From Trichoplax sp. H2 (lineage: Eukaryota > Placozoa > Uniplacotomia > Trichoplacea), in NCBI GenBank assembly GCA_003344405.1, contig NOWV01000026.1, forward strand, positions 1 through 64,000: a stretch of DNA of 64,000 nucleotides, written 5' to 3'. Under the pieces are notes generated by a model, which was not told where the DNA came from, made no database searches, and worked only from the letters and a program-made list of their open reading frames with translations. How positions within the stretch are numbered: the stretch's first letter is position 1; each line of letters starts with the position of its first letter. A program made the position numbers and the translations under genes. Shown here in pieces: positions 12,938 to 25,708 of this stretch.

Positions 12938-13887
12938 CTAAATATGATTGGAAGCACCACTTATTCATTACGTACGCGTATATGTAGATTCTAATAACGT
13001 TGTTCACTACATATACGAAAGTATCGAAAAGAATATAGGAAGAGTAAAGAATGTGAACTATGAACTTGTAAACCCTTTATCATGATAATAAAAGTAACGG
13101 ATGCCATGGAAACCGTTAGAGCATTACTTCAATATGAGTGCACTTAGTCTTGTCAGCTACTGTGGTATACTGGATGCTATACTGAATACTGCATATTACA
13201 TAGTGCAATGCACTGTCTCTGAGTACAGTGTATAACTTACTGTAATTTACTACATGTAAATAAACAACCTTCAGAAATCTGAAGAATCGAATCTTTTTCA
13301 AATGCATTACCGTATACGCATACGTATACTTCCATAGTGCATGCCATTCAAGATTGGCAGTGAAATAATTTTTACCTTCGCAGAAACTGCAGTAACTTTA
13401 ACTGGCTGTAAATGTCAATGTCAAGCATTAACTCTTACACAGGTAAATAAAAGAAGTAATACGGACTTACAGCAAGCTAAATAATGCAGTAAACTATTCA
13501 ACAGAAATTTACTTGTTCTCATGAGTGAATCTTTAATTTAACTACAGTCAGTAGTCTTACAATATCATATTCAAGCAACAATACTGCTATGGTATGAAGA
13601 ACCAACATATACTGTATACTAATTAGGTTAAAATTTTATAGAGAATGTATAGTCATGATTAGAAACTCTCTCAATTAAAACAATTTTACATGTTACATTT
13701 ATCTACGGATAAGGTAAGAGGGTATATTGAAATTAAGCAGTATAAATCTTATAGAATAGTAGCACGCACAGCTGGGTGTGGGAAAGTTGGCTATCCTACA
13801 AATAGTTCCCGCATTTTGTATTTGATTAAGAATTAAACCGATGCCACATCTTTTTATTATTTGCTAGTTCCTAATAAGGACAGTAAC

Positions 13888-16800
13888 ATGAGCTCTCGCT
13901 CAATTATGAAAACAGTCGGTCAAAAACTGTAAGTACAAGTATTAACGTTATTTTAAAATGATCTTTTCTCTTCTTTAATAACACAGCAAAGTTTTGAAGA
14001 TGGAATTCAAAGACAGAGTAGTCACTGTTAAATTCGGTCGTTTGCACAATGTACATTACGATACTTCTACAATATGAGATGACTGATACCAAACATAGTA
14101 TTTACGGTCCTTTCGTCTAATTACTTATTGGCATATTTAAAGTATGCAGTCCTAGCTATAATTTTACTGATTAATTAAAACCACTATTAATGGGCAGTAC
14201 GGATAACAAAACTTATTTGTTGCGTGCTGATAGGATCTTTATATCCTATTTTACAGATATACAGTAGGTTATTTTTATAATAAACTGCAAATTTGCGAAA
14301 TCAGACATACAGTTCGATTCTTATATTCTGCGTTGTGAAGCATATTACAAATATGCCAACCAAATAACTAAGATATGGTCTACAAGAAAGAAACTTTCTT
14401 AGAGTTTTCGTAATTATGACTATCAGTGTACTACAGCGATTAATTATATATAGAAAAAAATCCACTGATCGCTATTACTGATCTTATAAATATTCTAGTC
14501 AGCAATATATCGACGTCGAAAGGAGGGAAGAAGCATTTGAATTGTCACCATCTAATATTCCAAAATCAACACCAGTTAAAGCAGTAGGCAAATTTATTGA
14601 ATCTCTAAAAATTCTTATATTTTTCCCGAATTAGTAGTTATTAGTTGACTGATTTACATTCGCTATAACTAGCGCGATGCTGTTAAGTTTGGAATCGGAC
14701 ACGACTATCGGTTATGCCCCTCGAATGCTTATCTTCATTACAATAAGGTTTATATAAATGCTTTTCAAGCTAATACTATACAGAATAAAGTATTTTTAAA
14801 CCAATCTAATTAATTCTATATAAGACGCAAAGAAATAGACGGGCGGAATCTATAAAACTAGACCTTCAAAAATGGATGACTTCAAGACGGCAACCAGTAA
14901 GACTTGGATTTCATATAAAAATTAACTTATTGAATAGACGGTTATACTATATAAATATGATACTCTACGGCTGCACTTATATATAAACTCAACATAGAAC
15001 AAAATGTAATAATTCCGTATCTTTCAGCCATCAAAGTCTGAGGAAAACCTCGCTCTCAATAAATATTTAATCTATCACCGGGATTTAAATACTTCTTTAA
15101 ACACCTCAGGAAGGAAAACTAACCGAAAATCGTAAGAAATTGAATATTTTTGAATTCATTCAGTCCTCGCTATATCAGCCTACATGTACTAAACTATCAA
15201 GCCGTAGACGATTTTACGAAAGTAGAAATTTTTAAAGATTAATAGTTAATGTTATGAAATACGTAAGCGCTTAAATGCATTTGCGATACGTAAATATAGT
15301 TATTCGGACTACTATTTTTCAGGAATTGCCCACTATTTAATGATCATATCAAACTATCGCGAAGATCTCCGATGCCAAATATTAGTAACTTAGAGAAAGA
15401 ACGATTGACAGCGGCAGCATCGAATTTGATTATCGCTCTAGTAAGTAGCTGTTGTGACAAATTACTTATACTCATAAGTCATGGAATCTGTACTCAAACT
15501 ACTATAATTGTTAATTTATAAATTGTTCAAGGAAAATATAACATTAGGATATAAAGCTAAAGGCCCAACCTTATCTGGACATAATGAAAAACATTATATA
15601 GAGTATAAGGTTAGCAGTTAATGCAATTGTTTACTACTAGCAGAGTAGAATTCTCTCAAATAGGAACTTGGTGGAATGATTAAACTCATATTGGGTGTGT
15701 TTTGCTTATGATAGAAGCAGCGGTGTCATAACCACAGCCATACAAGTGAGATAAGAAAGCATCCATCACCTAGAAAGCAGAAGCTCTCTTCGAATAGCAA
15801 TAACAAATTGAAGTCTAAGGATCAACCTATAAGCACGCAACAAAGTCATTTGAAGGTTTCAGTATTTAATTAAACGTTTTATTAAATGTTTGATTTATGC
15901 GTCAACAGGAATATCAACATGTATATTGAATCAATATATTATATTTTAAGAACGGGAAAACGAAAGCCTTAGTTTCATCCTTTGAGACTTTGCAACCGTT
16001 AGTCGATATTTGATACATCATGATTCCTAATTATAAAAGTATTTTAACATTATTTTTCTATTTACTTTAGTATGGACTTGCTACCAGACGCCCCCAAAAA
16101 GAATTATTTTGATATTCAAAGATCGAAAAGTTCATGGCAAGCCGAGAAGATTTTAATTAAGAAGGGTAACTTATAACCTCAGTCTCTTTAAGTTTTTGGC
16201 CATGTTAAGTGAAAGCATTGTTCTTATGTCGTTAGTATTTAGGTACGAACTGTATATACAAATTGAAAATAGAGACGTTCTTCCCCTACTGACGGTTAAC
16301 TTATATGGCCGGGACGGTTCAACTGGAGAATGTACATTATTTTGCCCATTACAACAAATGCCAGTTAACGAAAAAATTATGGCAAGTATAAAATACATTG
16401 ATAAGCCTAGGTTCAGTTTTCTGTCTCCTAGAACGAAATCGATGTCAAATCACGGTCATATTAATTTTTGTTTTAATAATCTGCTGAAGGTGTTTTTGCG
16501 ATTTTAATTTTTTTTAATTTCCTATATATAAGGTACACATCTATAAAATCGATTCTTTTGATCCCATTGGAACTGTAAAGGCTCTTGCAATTGGGCTAAG
16601 TGAAGATTCTGAACTAAAAGATTGCTACATAGACAGAGTTATCGTAAAATCATTAAATGAAAACGCACCAGGGATCACATTTAACTGCCAGAGGTCAGCT
16701 ATAAGACCTTTGCTGTTACTTCTCACGTCTCTGATATTAATTTTCGAAATTACTTTTGATAGTTACTTAAAGCGTACTAGCAATGGCATAGGATTGAAGT

Positions 16801-19248
16801 TATTCCGAATCACCGAAAGTAGTACAATTTCTTTTGTATACTGTATATGCTATATTCTTGAGATAATACTTTTATTAGCAAATCTACTAATTAATGAAAC
16901 TATGAACTTACTCCAGATAATACGAATATAATTACATTAGGTGAAAAAAGCGGTGATACCACTAATTCTCCAAGCGTAGTACGCAGTTACAGCAGTGACC
17001 AATCCTCAAAGATCTCTGACGATTCAAGGAGGACTTCCTTACATGGCACAGATACCGGCAGCGATATAGATGACACAGATCAGTTTCCTGATATGAGAGA
17101 TTACGCATACGACACCGAAACAAAAAATGAATATCGCAAATCAGAGGAACATTCTGAATATCGAGGCATGCGATTAAAGTAGTACTCTACCGATACCGTC
17201 ATTCCTGCTACTAATGACTCCGTGCTTTACAGATTTTACTGACAACAGTGAAAATTCGGCATTGGAAGTTCCCACCATAGGAGATACTGAATTATCAGAT
17301 GATCAGGTTATTACATTGCATTCGTTTACTATTCTTAATCAGAGAGAATATTGAGGACAATCGGCTCAATATATTCACGATGTCATTAATTCTTAAATCA
17401 GTTACTAATATATACTTTAGGTACTGCCTTCTGTGGGGGAGAGAAACGGATTCGAAAACGATAACGGTAGTGTAAACCTGGGCGTGTATGTTGTTTTTTG
17501 ATCTACATAATATGTAATGGCTGAAACAGAAACGTATATTCGATCTTAACGTAGACCGTTCCGTTCATTCTGCTATCAAGAACGGAAATTTACCGCTACT
17601 GAAGAAGCTACTGCGAGGCAACCCAAGCGCACTTTAGTAAGATCTTTGAAAATTATTATATAGATAAGTAGCTTTCAACTAATTTATTCCATGGACTCCT
17701 CAACAGTGATGCAGACGCAGAGGGATGGATCCCTTTACACCTAGCTGTAAAGTATGGGCAAACTAATTGCGTTAAAGTAAGAAATATTAGATTTAATTAT
17801 AATATCGTGTACTCATAATAATTCTGGGATTTAAACATACGTTTGGTCTCATAGTGGTTAGCCGTAAATGGTGCTGATATAACGCAAGAGAATTCTACCG
17901 GTTTTACATGCATGCATTTAGCTGTAATTTATGGTCATGTTCATATTCTTCAGGTAAAATGTAGCTAATTTTATATAGCAGTAGTAGTAGCTAGACATAA
18001 ATTTGGGTTTCAGGTAATGTCACTTCTCATTTTGGTGTTACCTTACACTATTACTATAGCTCTGTGATGCATTAGGATGCTCAATTGAATCGTCAACTAT
18101 CGATCAACAAAGTCCATTACATTTGGCAGCAGCACAGTTCGTATTAATGAAATTACTTTTCGTAAAATATTTTCAATCATCATAATATCACTACAATTGT
18201 TATTTTGAACTCTCCTCGTTTAGTGGAAAGATAGAATGCTGTCGATGGCTCATTGCGAATAAGGCTAACGTCAATGCAATTGATTCTTCAGGCCGCAGCC
18301 CCTTAGACTTAGCGGAGGTTCGTATTGGAAAAATTAAACCTGTCTATTAGTCAGTAAACTATGTGTAGCTCTGTAATAATATTACCTAATAATAGCATGT
18401 AAATATATCGTCCTTCACGTACTATATCCACTATAAAGGTTTCTCAACAATTTGAAATAGCCAAGCTTCTACGTTTATATGGTAAACAGTTTTTATCCAT
18501 AAAAGTTCATGATTATTGTAAGATTACCATGCAATTTACTAATAAATCGCATATTGCTGTATTTATTTTATTTAGCAAAGGAATTAAATCGTGCAGATAG
18601 CGCCGTATTTCTATTGCATAGTCCATCGTTAGTATACCGTATCCACATGCTTTACTAATACTTAAAGATAAAATGTAGCGAAAAAACTGTATATTTACTA
18701 TAAGAAACGGTCGTAATTGTATATTTCAAGCAATTTAAGATGTTCTAAAGTAATGTCATTTATGTTGTAAACTTAGTGAACCTAGGTCTGCAATGCAGGG
18801 AGACGGTTGGATTAGTGACATGGATAGTAATGTAAGGATTTGAACACTAATACATAATGACAAAAGTCTATCCCAGTTCCTCGTTGTATCTCTCTTAAAT
18901 ATACTGTAGTACACATGTTAATATGTTAATTAACTAGTTTATATTACAAAATATTTTTATGAACTGCTACTAATTTTGTGAAAAATAATTATAGATCGAT
19001 TCTGATAGTAATCAGAATGCTGATAGGAGTGTTATGGCACAGTTAAGCGATATTAAGGTGTATAGATATACCAATTGATTTATGCTTGTTAGAACAATAA
19101 ATTCTTTGATTCAATCTCATAGAAACTATCTCCTCAAACTGATTTTGTGTTGCAGGAGAAGAAGCATCGTTACGAAGTGATTAAAAATAAGATGCAGAAG
19201 CAAGACTCCTTGTTCTTAGATCTCATAAGGAACGAAATAGAATCATAG
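13888..19248 (+). CDS. PLAT/LH2 domain plus ankyrin-repeat protein
   Basis: About 25 exons: 13888-13928, 13987-14050, 14503-14583, 14825-14896, 15028-15131, 15323-15440, 15721-15855, 15973-16001 (tentative), 16071-16136, 16243-16381, 16533-16693, 16781-16818 (tentative), 16917-17165, 17233-17306, 17421-17471, 17530-17636, 17707-17776, 17855-17953, 18060-18136, 18224-18317, 18439-18481, 18576-18627, 18777-18831, 18995-19057, 19156-19248; roughly 724 residues. A polar N-terminal third has no known domain. Residues about 237-345 resemble a PLAT/LH2 sandwich: YELYIQIENRD, VNLYGRDGSTGECTLF, then IGTVKALAIGL and DRVIVKSL. A Ser/Asp-rich linker leads to four or five ankyrin repeats from about 475 (GWIPLHLAVKYGQ, GFTCMHLAVIYGH, SPLHLAAAHGKIE). 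The C-terminus is a charged helix. A membrane- or protein-docking scaffold is possible; no orthologue recognised. Confidence 0.8.
16137..16242 (+). other. GC-AG intron in the PLAT-ankyrin gene
   Basis: The exon ends TCATG and the intron begins GCAAGC. It supplies the two bases needed to make the Trp of SSW and to open the PLAT strand YELYIQIENRD in phase 2. The GT at 16156 (after AAGAAGG) is in the wrong phase. Confidence 0.8.
16382..16532 (+). other. GC-AG intron in the PLAT-ankyrin gene
   Basis: The exon ends TTATG and the intron begins GCAAGT, the optimal GC donor. It joins NEKIM to VHIYKIDSFDPIG in phase 0, continuing the PLAT fold. Reading on to the next GT gives a phase that does not fit. 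Confidence 0.82.
17166..17232 (+). other. Possible GC-AG intron in the PLAT-ankyrin gene
   Basis: The next exon (17233) must be entered after one base. The only phase-1 donor found near the end of the preceding exon is CGAG|GCATGC. The 67-bp intron is at the usual minimum length here. The donor sequence is weak. Confidence 0.45.
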
Positions 19249-20371
19249 CGTGTTAATGTTAATTATCAATATAAATGAGCTGGTTTAATAATTAATATAA
19301 TTAATATATATAATCAAATCATAGATCATGACGGTTTCAACGTTTCTTATTTGATTCCTTATTAATTATTGCTCTGACTTGAGCCGATGGCTATATTACC
19401 TAGGAAATGAGGGATTATAAAAGATTCAGTTTGCAGTAACTTTATTAACGCTGCAATCGTGCAGTCGTACCAGACCTGTGTTCGTTATTGTACTATTAAA
19501 ATACAGCGAAAAACAAACCTGCGATCTGAATGAGTAATAAAGCTACAATAAATTCTGAATACTTTATTCTTTCAATTTCGCTGGATTTGCTACTTAAAAT
19601 TATAGCTAACTTTTAGCACCGTACTTTCTGTTACATTAATACTCTTTGTGCTTTAGTGATTAAGGTTTAAAAGTTGTTAGTACAAACCGGGCCTATAATA
19701 TGCCAATTTTACTCTTATCTGATACGGAAATAACGTGATCCTTTCAGAACATCAAAAGATGATTAATCACACTGGACCATAAATTCTGGGTTAGATGGCT
19801 ATAAGAAGACTAGGTTGCTCCAGCCTCTATACATTCAAATTAAGTAGTACGATCTACAGGAAATATACGCTTATACCACAGTATCAGAATATTAATGACC
19901 GAAACTCGTCTTAATAATGTAAATGAATACCATAAAGGCAATATTGGAGACAAAATTTTTAGGTCAACAACATCAAATAAATCAGGTTCAATATCTTTTT
20001 GCCAATCAAAAGGGCCCTAGATTCATTTTATTTTATTTAAATTTTGTTTGCTTCTATCCTTTCAAAATATCAATATTCTGTATGAATTGTAACAATTAAG
20101 CACTACATTATCTTTTGGCGTACCCGTATACTGTATGTAGATTAACTAATATATTTATCAGAGAATACACTGTAGCATCAAAATAAATTGCGCAAAATTA
20201 CAGTAACACAATGTAGTAATTTGTAATCGCAATTCTGGTTTTAGACCAAAATCATTTGAGCTCTAGTTTTAAGTAGTATCGAATATAGATGGTATTGACA
20301 TAGGGTGGACCTTTAAACAGTATCTGATATTAGCCATATACAGGTAATGATCCTAATAACATATAAAATTG
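19249..20371. other. Convergent 3' intergenic interval, PLAT-ankyrin/GRPEL1
   Basis: AT-rich DNA between two facing stop codons, with no exon, RNA gene or GTAC array seen. It probably holds the two 3' UTRs. Confidence 0.6.
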
Positions 20372-21128
20372 TCAGGGCGCTTTGGTGACACCTACCATAG
20401 CTGGCCTTAAAGTTCTGCCATGCAATAAATATCCAGCCTTAGAGACTTGTGCGATACTTCCATCGGGTTTTTCTCCGTTCTCCACTTGAAACAAAGCTTC
20501 ATGAAAATTAGGGTCAAATTTCTCATTTATTGGATATATTTTTCTTAATCCATGAGCAGAGAAAACTTTTTGAAGTTGAGATTCAGTTAGCTTGAGGCCT
20601 TCATACAAAGATTTGAAATGCTGATTAGCAGCAGCAGAGGCAATTTCTTGCTGAGGAACACTCTCAGTTGCTTTTTCTAAGATATCTGCTACCGCGATGA
20701 TGTCTTTAGAAAAATTTTGGATGGCATACATCTTGGCATCATTAATTTGCCTGACTGTTCTTTCCCGCATATTTTCAATTTCTGCTAAGGTGCGTAGGTA
20801 TTTATCCTAAGTTCAAATAGACACAATATATAGATATAATACCTCAGAAGTGACATTCACTTGCAATCGTAACTGCGAAATTTATCGAATACAGATGAAC
20901 GAATCTTACGCGAGTTTCTCGCAGTTCTTCTTGAATCTGAGCAATGTTGGCGTCTGCTTCTGCGGAGTCCTTCTTGCTACTTTGATCCTCCGGGTTGGTA
21001 CTCGTGTTAGTTAATTTCGTTCTATATTGAGACAGACTTCTAATACTTATACAGCTATATAATTTAATGCTACTAGTTCGACTTAGAAAATGAAATAAGC
21101 GATGTGAACGTGTACTGATTGACGCCAT
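20372..21128 (-). CDS. GRPEL1: Mitochondrial GrpE nucleotide exchange factor
   Basis: Two exons, 21128-20910 and 20806-20372, joined in phase 0, give 217 residues, the same length as human GRPEL1. The N-terminus is rich in Arg and Ser with few acids, as expected of a mitochondrial presequence. Then comes the long GrpE coiled coil (NIAQIQEELRETR, DKYLRTLAEIENMRER). The beta-wing domain follows, with KSLYEGLKLTESQLQKVF, HGLRKIYP, KFDPNFHEALFQV and the C-terminal GYLLHGRTLRPAMVGV. It releases ADP from mitochondrial Hsp70 in the matrix import motor. The neighbouring divergent gene XPNPEP3 also encodes a mitochondrial protein in other animals, so shared control from one promoter interval is plausible. 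Confidence 0.96.
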
Positions 21129-21249
21129 AAATTACCACTATGTCCGTAATCTTATGAGGCTTAATTGAATAAAAGTGCTACACTAAATCAAACACTGTGG
21201 CATGGGTTCAATTCAAATCAGATGTTACGTTATGTTACTACTTCAGCCT

Positions 21250-21715
21250 GGCAGTACAGTAAGTCCAGTAAATATCCAGTACAGTACTGCACAGTGCAAT
21301 GTTGCATTATCGGCGTTACTACTTCAGCCTGGCAGTACTGTACTGTACTGTACTGTACCGTACTGTAAGTCCTGTAAATACTGTATCCAGTACAGTATTG
21401 TACTATACTGTACAATGTTATATTATCAGCAGCGATTCACCACATGCTGGTGCAAAAAATTTTAGCCCCTACAGTACAGATGTACAGTACAGATGTACTG
21501 TACACATGTACATATTGTACTGTACAGTACAATGTACAGTACTGTACAGTACAATGTACAGTACTGTACAGTACAGTACAGTACTGTACAGTACCTTGTG
21601 AAAAGATCGTAATAACAGTACTCCAGTAGTCCAGTGTACAGTACTGTACTGTACTGTACGGTACAGTTAGTCCACCCCAGCTACAGTACAGTACAGTAAT
21701 GTACTGTACTTGTTA
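21250..21715. repeat. (GTACW)n array C between GRPEL1 and XPNPEP3
   Basis: Dense TGTAC/AGTAC lattice occupying most of the 681-bp divergent interval, ending about 120 bp from the GRPEL1 ATG and 95 bp from the XPNPEP3 ATG. It also holds a direct repeat, ACTTCAGCCTGGCAGTAC, near 21239 and 21321, so part of the array grew by local duplication of about 80 bp. Several overlapping open frames on both strands are repeat artefacts. Confidence 0.9.
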
Positions 21716-21809
21716 GTGGTTGATATAGGCTTAATAGATCATATACGCGTAGAATTAAATTAAAGGGAAAAGTATTAAATTAAATAAATAACTCTAAATC
21801 TGACGTACG

Positions 21810-24800
21810 ATGGCTGTCTATCAAAGGAAGCACATTTCTAGCATTTTACAAAGTAAGTTCGTTATTATTAAAGTACGTACAGTATTATAATGTAGTTATT
21901 TGTATAAATACTGCATATGCTAAATTGTGATTAATGTCAATTAAGATAAAACTGTTACTGTAGCTCTGATTTCGTTATAATCATAATAATTGTACGCATA
22001 TACGTACCTACTGGATATACGTACGGATATATCCAGCAAGACCTTTGCAGATCTTGCATCTGCTAAAGAACAGGTCTACAACAAGGACGAATTTAATGCT
22101 AAGAAAGTATAAAGCTATCGAAGCTGACCAAACGAATAGCTGGACTTATCCTGATATGATACCTAAAAATGAAGGTTCTTTGATGCTAATATCGTGATAT
22201 TTGAGTCTTAAAAGTTCATAATCTTAATTAGTTGTAATGATTTACGCGTATGCATGCATTAGTACGAGTATTTTCTTCTTTGATTTGTATTGTTCTATAC
22301 GAAGTTGCATCTACACCCGAAATCTTAACATCAGAATATCGTCTTCGACGGAATAAGCTCATGTTGTACGTACCATACTATACAGAGTTTAAATTAAATA
22401 GCCTGTATTATGCCAAGTTTATCTTATTGTGGAGCTATCAGAAAATCATGTGTAATCTTTCAATCAAGAATAAATGTTAAAAGAAATTGATAAAACAAAC
22501 AACTTAAAAGATTTATTATACATACAGATCTGTAGCGAATGCAACTAAAGATATTGGATCCAAAAAGTATGTTGCAGTTATCGCTGCGAATCCAGTTTAT
22601 TATATGGCCCCTGATGTCCCGTTAGTATAATTGAGACCTTCCGTATAATATACCTACACCTTAATAACTGACCGCAATAAACTATACTGTCATATTACTT
22701 GGGAGAGTATGCACGGTCACGCATTATTTTACTGCTAATTAAGTTGCAGTTCATTTTAAACATATGAAGACTAATGGGTATTCTTTCCGGAATTGCAGTT
22801 ATCCCTATAGGCAAAATTCAGATTTTTTATACTTGACCGGTTTCCAAGAGCCAGACGCAGTCTTAGTGTTAGGTTAAAACATTATTATAGATTGCCAGTT
22901 TACTTACGCCTAATAATTCGTTGGTCACTTTTGCATTGATATACGTAGAATCTACTGATCTTACATGTTACAAAAGCATCTTATTTGTTCGCGAGAAAAA
23001 CCCTCAGCAGTAAGTATTAATATGACTAGAATTTCTAATAACTATTTAGACGATAATGTTGGTTCTAGTTCTGTCTATAAGATTCATGTTTCTACTGCAA
23101 TCATTGTAGAGAATTATGGGATGGTCCACGATGTGGAGTTGAAAACGTATCAGAGCTATTCGGTATTGATGAGGTATCTAAGGGATGAGTTTAAATTGAC
23201 TGGAACGATTTATATTTCCTTTACTAACTGGCCACTTTCTTGCATAGGGATGCTCTATTAATAAATTACCTGAGTACTTGAGTGCATGGTTAGCTAATAT
23301 TGTTATGCTACCCATATTTGTAAAGTTTTAAGGATATTAGTAGTAATTAGCTTGTTTTCTATTTTTTTACTGACGTTGATATGGTATCAGGCATAACTGT
23401 ACATTCTGGGTAAATAATCTAAGCACAAAGATTCAAAATCTGTTACACAGCTTCCGCAGAGGTACGTTACTAAACTTGTAGTGATGAAGGTAGTTATGGG
23501 CTTATTAATAAATTTTGAAAGAAATATAATGCAAATCAATCTTGTATTTAGAATATTTTGATTTGAGCAGTTTCATTCATAGCTTAAGGATAATAAAGTC
23601 TAGCTCAGAAATAGACCTTATGAAATTGTCCGCAATTACTGCTTCAAGAGCAATGGCCGAGGTAAATTATCGGTGATGTTTGATGGGTTGCATGTTACAA
23701 CTATTTCATACACATTCGATTCTTCGCCCATAGACGATGAAAGCGAGCAATGCCGGCATTAGTGAGGCCTTCTTACATGCATACTTCGAGTTTGAATGCC
23801 GTAAAAATGGAGCGGATGCTTTAGCTTATCCACCTGTTGTTGCTGGAGGGAGAAGAGCGAACATATTACATTATACTAAGAATTCGCAGCTGATTGTGTT
23901 AGTTCTCATAACATCCAGTAGACATTTATATTCGATATTATGCGGTATCATTAATAGAAAATAATATATACATATATACATATACTGTATATTATTATTA
24001 TTACAGCATTATTAATAGTAAGTGTTGTTGAAGCCTTTCTAAAAAATCAATTTCAGTTTGAATTTCATCTCTTTTGCTCGTTAAATAACTGATCCTAACT
24101 AAAAAATTAAATGATAAGTAATGTACAATAAGTACTCTTGCTGCATACTTAGTACTCAAAAACATTTTACTGAAATGCAAGCGTACTTTACATGAGTATT
24201 TTAAAGCCTTCAACTGATCCAAGTACATAATTTTGAACCTTTGCTAGGCAAAGTGTAAAATACCATATGTAAGCTAAATAAATAGTCTTTAAGGTTCGAT
24301 AATCATAATACAGCAGACTATATGATGATTGATTATGGTACGTAAATAACGCATGATAATATTTCAAATTTAATAATTAGTGATTGTTATATTATTATCG
24401 GTCTTAAGATATACAATTTCTTCTATTCCTACTTTAGAGATGACGAATTAGTTCTCGTAGACGCCGGATGTGACTATCGCTGTTATTCTAGCGATATAAG
24501 TAGAACATGGCCAATTAATGGAAGGTTTAATAGAGCTCAGCGCCAGCTTTATGAAGCCATATTAGATGTTCAAGAAACTTGCATAAAAGTAGACTATATC
24601 AGTTAAATGATATAATATAACAGTACATTCTACTATACTGCAACTGATAACAGTAATTTGATACAGCGTTGCCTGTATTTGTATCACTTCATGCAGGCCA
24701 TAATAAATACATATATTTAATAGTTAAAATTTTTATTATAGGCATGTAAACCCGGTATATCACTTAATGATTTATATGTGATAATGCAAAAGCAACTAGA

Positions 24801-25708
24801 ATCCAATGTTGTCGGTAAGTTCATACTACTAGTAATATAGGATTTCACATAATAGTGTATCCATGGACTACTAAAAAAAGACTTCTTTTAGTAGTCCATA
24901 GTGTATCTCATCCATGTTTGAAACTAAAGCAATAAAAATCTTCGAATAGGCGTAGGAATATTTAAAGATTCATCTTTAAATAGGGAGAAAATTCGGCTGG
25001 TTAATCTTTTGTATCATATGTGTTTATAACTAAATATCAGCTAAATCCACTAAATGTAAACGAAATTCCTATATCTTCCTATTTATTTCAAATCAAAGCA
25101 GATTTGTAACAACTTATGCCCACATCATGTTGGTCATTATCTTGGAATGGACGTGCACGACACGACGTCAATTTCTACCACTAAGCAACTTGAGGAACAC
25201 ATGGTAATAACTGTTGAACCTGGTATATATATTCCCCACGATGCCGACTACATTCACACAGAGTAAGTTGACATATTGTACTAACGAAACTTTATTGGCT
25301 TCAGTTACGTGATAACGAAACTGTATTTTTTCTGAGTGTATCACTTCGTTGAGCTTGTTTAATAAAGGTGGCTGTGCAAGCTATAGTACGTACTAACATT
25401 CTAATGTGTATCAGAAATTATAGCTGAATTAACCTTAATATCCAGTACGGTACAAGTACTAGCACATCAGAAGTGTTCCAATTACTTGTACTAGTTGTAT
25501 TTAGGCTTTATGATACTATCGGCATCACTTTTCAGAAATAATTACAACTCTTCCTGATACTGATGCTTATTGCCGCATTAGGTTCCGTGGTATAGGAATT
25601 CGAATTGAAGATAACCTTTTGATTACCCCAAATAATCACGAAGTAATAACAAGCATGTGCCCGAAGACAGTAAATGCCATTGAAGAGACAATGTCGAATC
25701 AAAGTTGA
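21810..25708 (+). CDS. XPNPEP3: Mitochondrial Xaa-Pro aminopeptidase 3
   Basis: Exons: 21810-21852, 22263-22365 (acceptor uncertain), 22528-22620, 22799-22872, 22949-23009, 23110-23173, 23248-23288, 23391-23461, 23552-23661, 23734-23897, 24438-24588, 24742-24814, 24950-24999, 25102-25262, 25582-25708; about 461 residues against 507 in human. The aminopeptidase P N-terminal domain shows [10 protein letters not shown] and [17 protein letters not shown]. The M24 pita-bread catalytic domain follows, with all five metal ligands in place: Asp in LVLVDAGCD, Asp in SSDISRTWP, His in PHHVGHYLG, Glu in TVEPGIYIP and Glu in IRIEDN. It removes N-terminal residues before proline, chiefly in mitochondria. 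The N-terminal presequence exon is the least certain part; 22037-22073 is an alternative second exon. Confidence 0.94.
24853..24907. repeat. Small foldback flanked by a 9-bp direct repeat
   Basis: Inside an XPNPEP3 intron. Arms ATGGACTACTAAAA (24863-24876) and its exact complement (24886-24899) leave a 9-base loop. The unit is bracketed by TAGTGTATC at 24853-24861 and 24899-24907. Foldback plus flanking duplication is what a tiny insertion with target-site duplication would leave, but at this size chance or a repair event is also possible. Confidence 0.6.

Noticed and set aside
16171-16507. Open frames on both strands over the PLAT exon
   Set aside because: The plus frame is the real PLAT exon running on into its intron after the missed GC donor; the minus frame is its shadow.
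21250-21715. A CRISPR-like array of repeats and spacers
   Set aside because: There is no constant repeat with unique spacers, only a GTAC lattice, in a eukaryotic promoter interval with no cas genes.
22037-22073. An extra XPNPEP3 exon between the first exon and 22263
   Set aside because: It would leave the next exon in the wrong phase. Kept only as an alternative.
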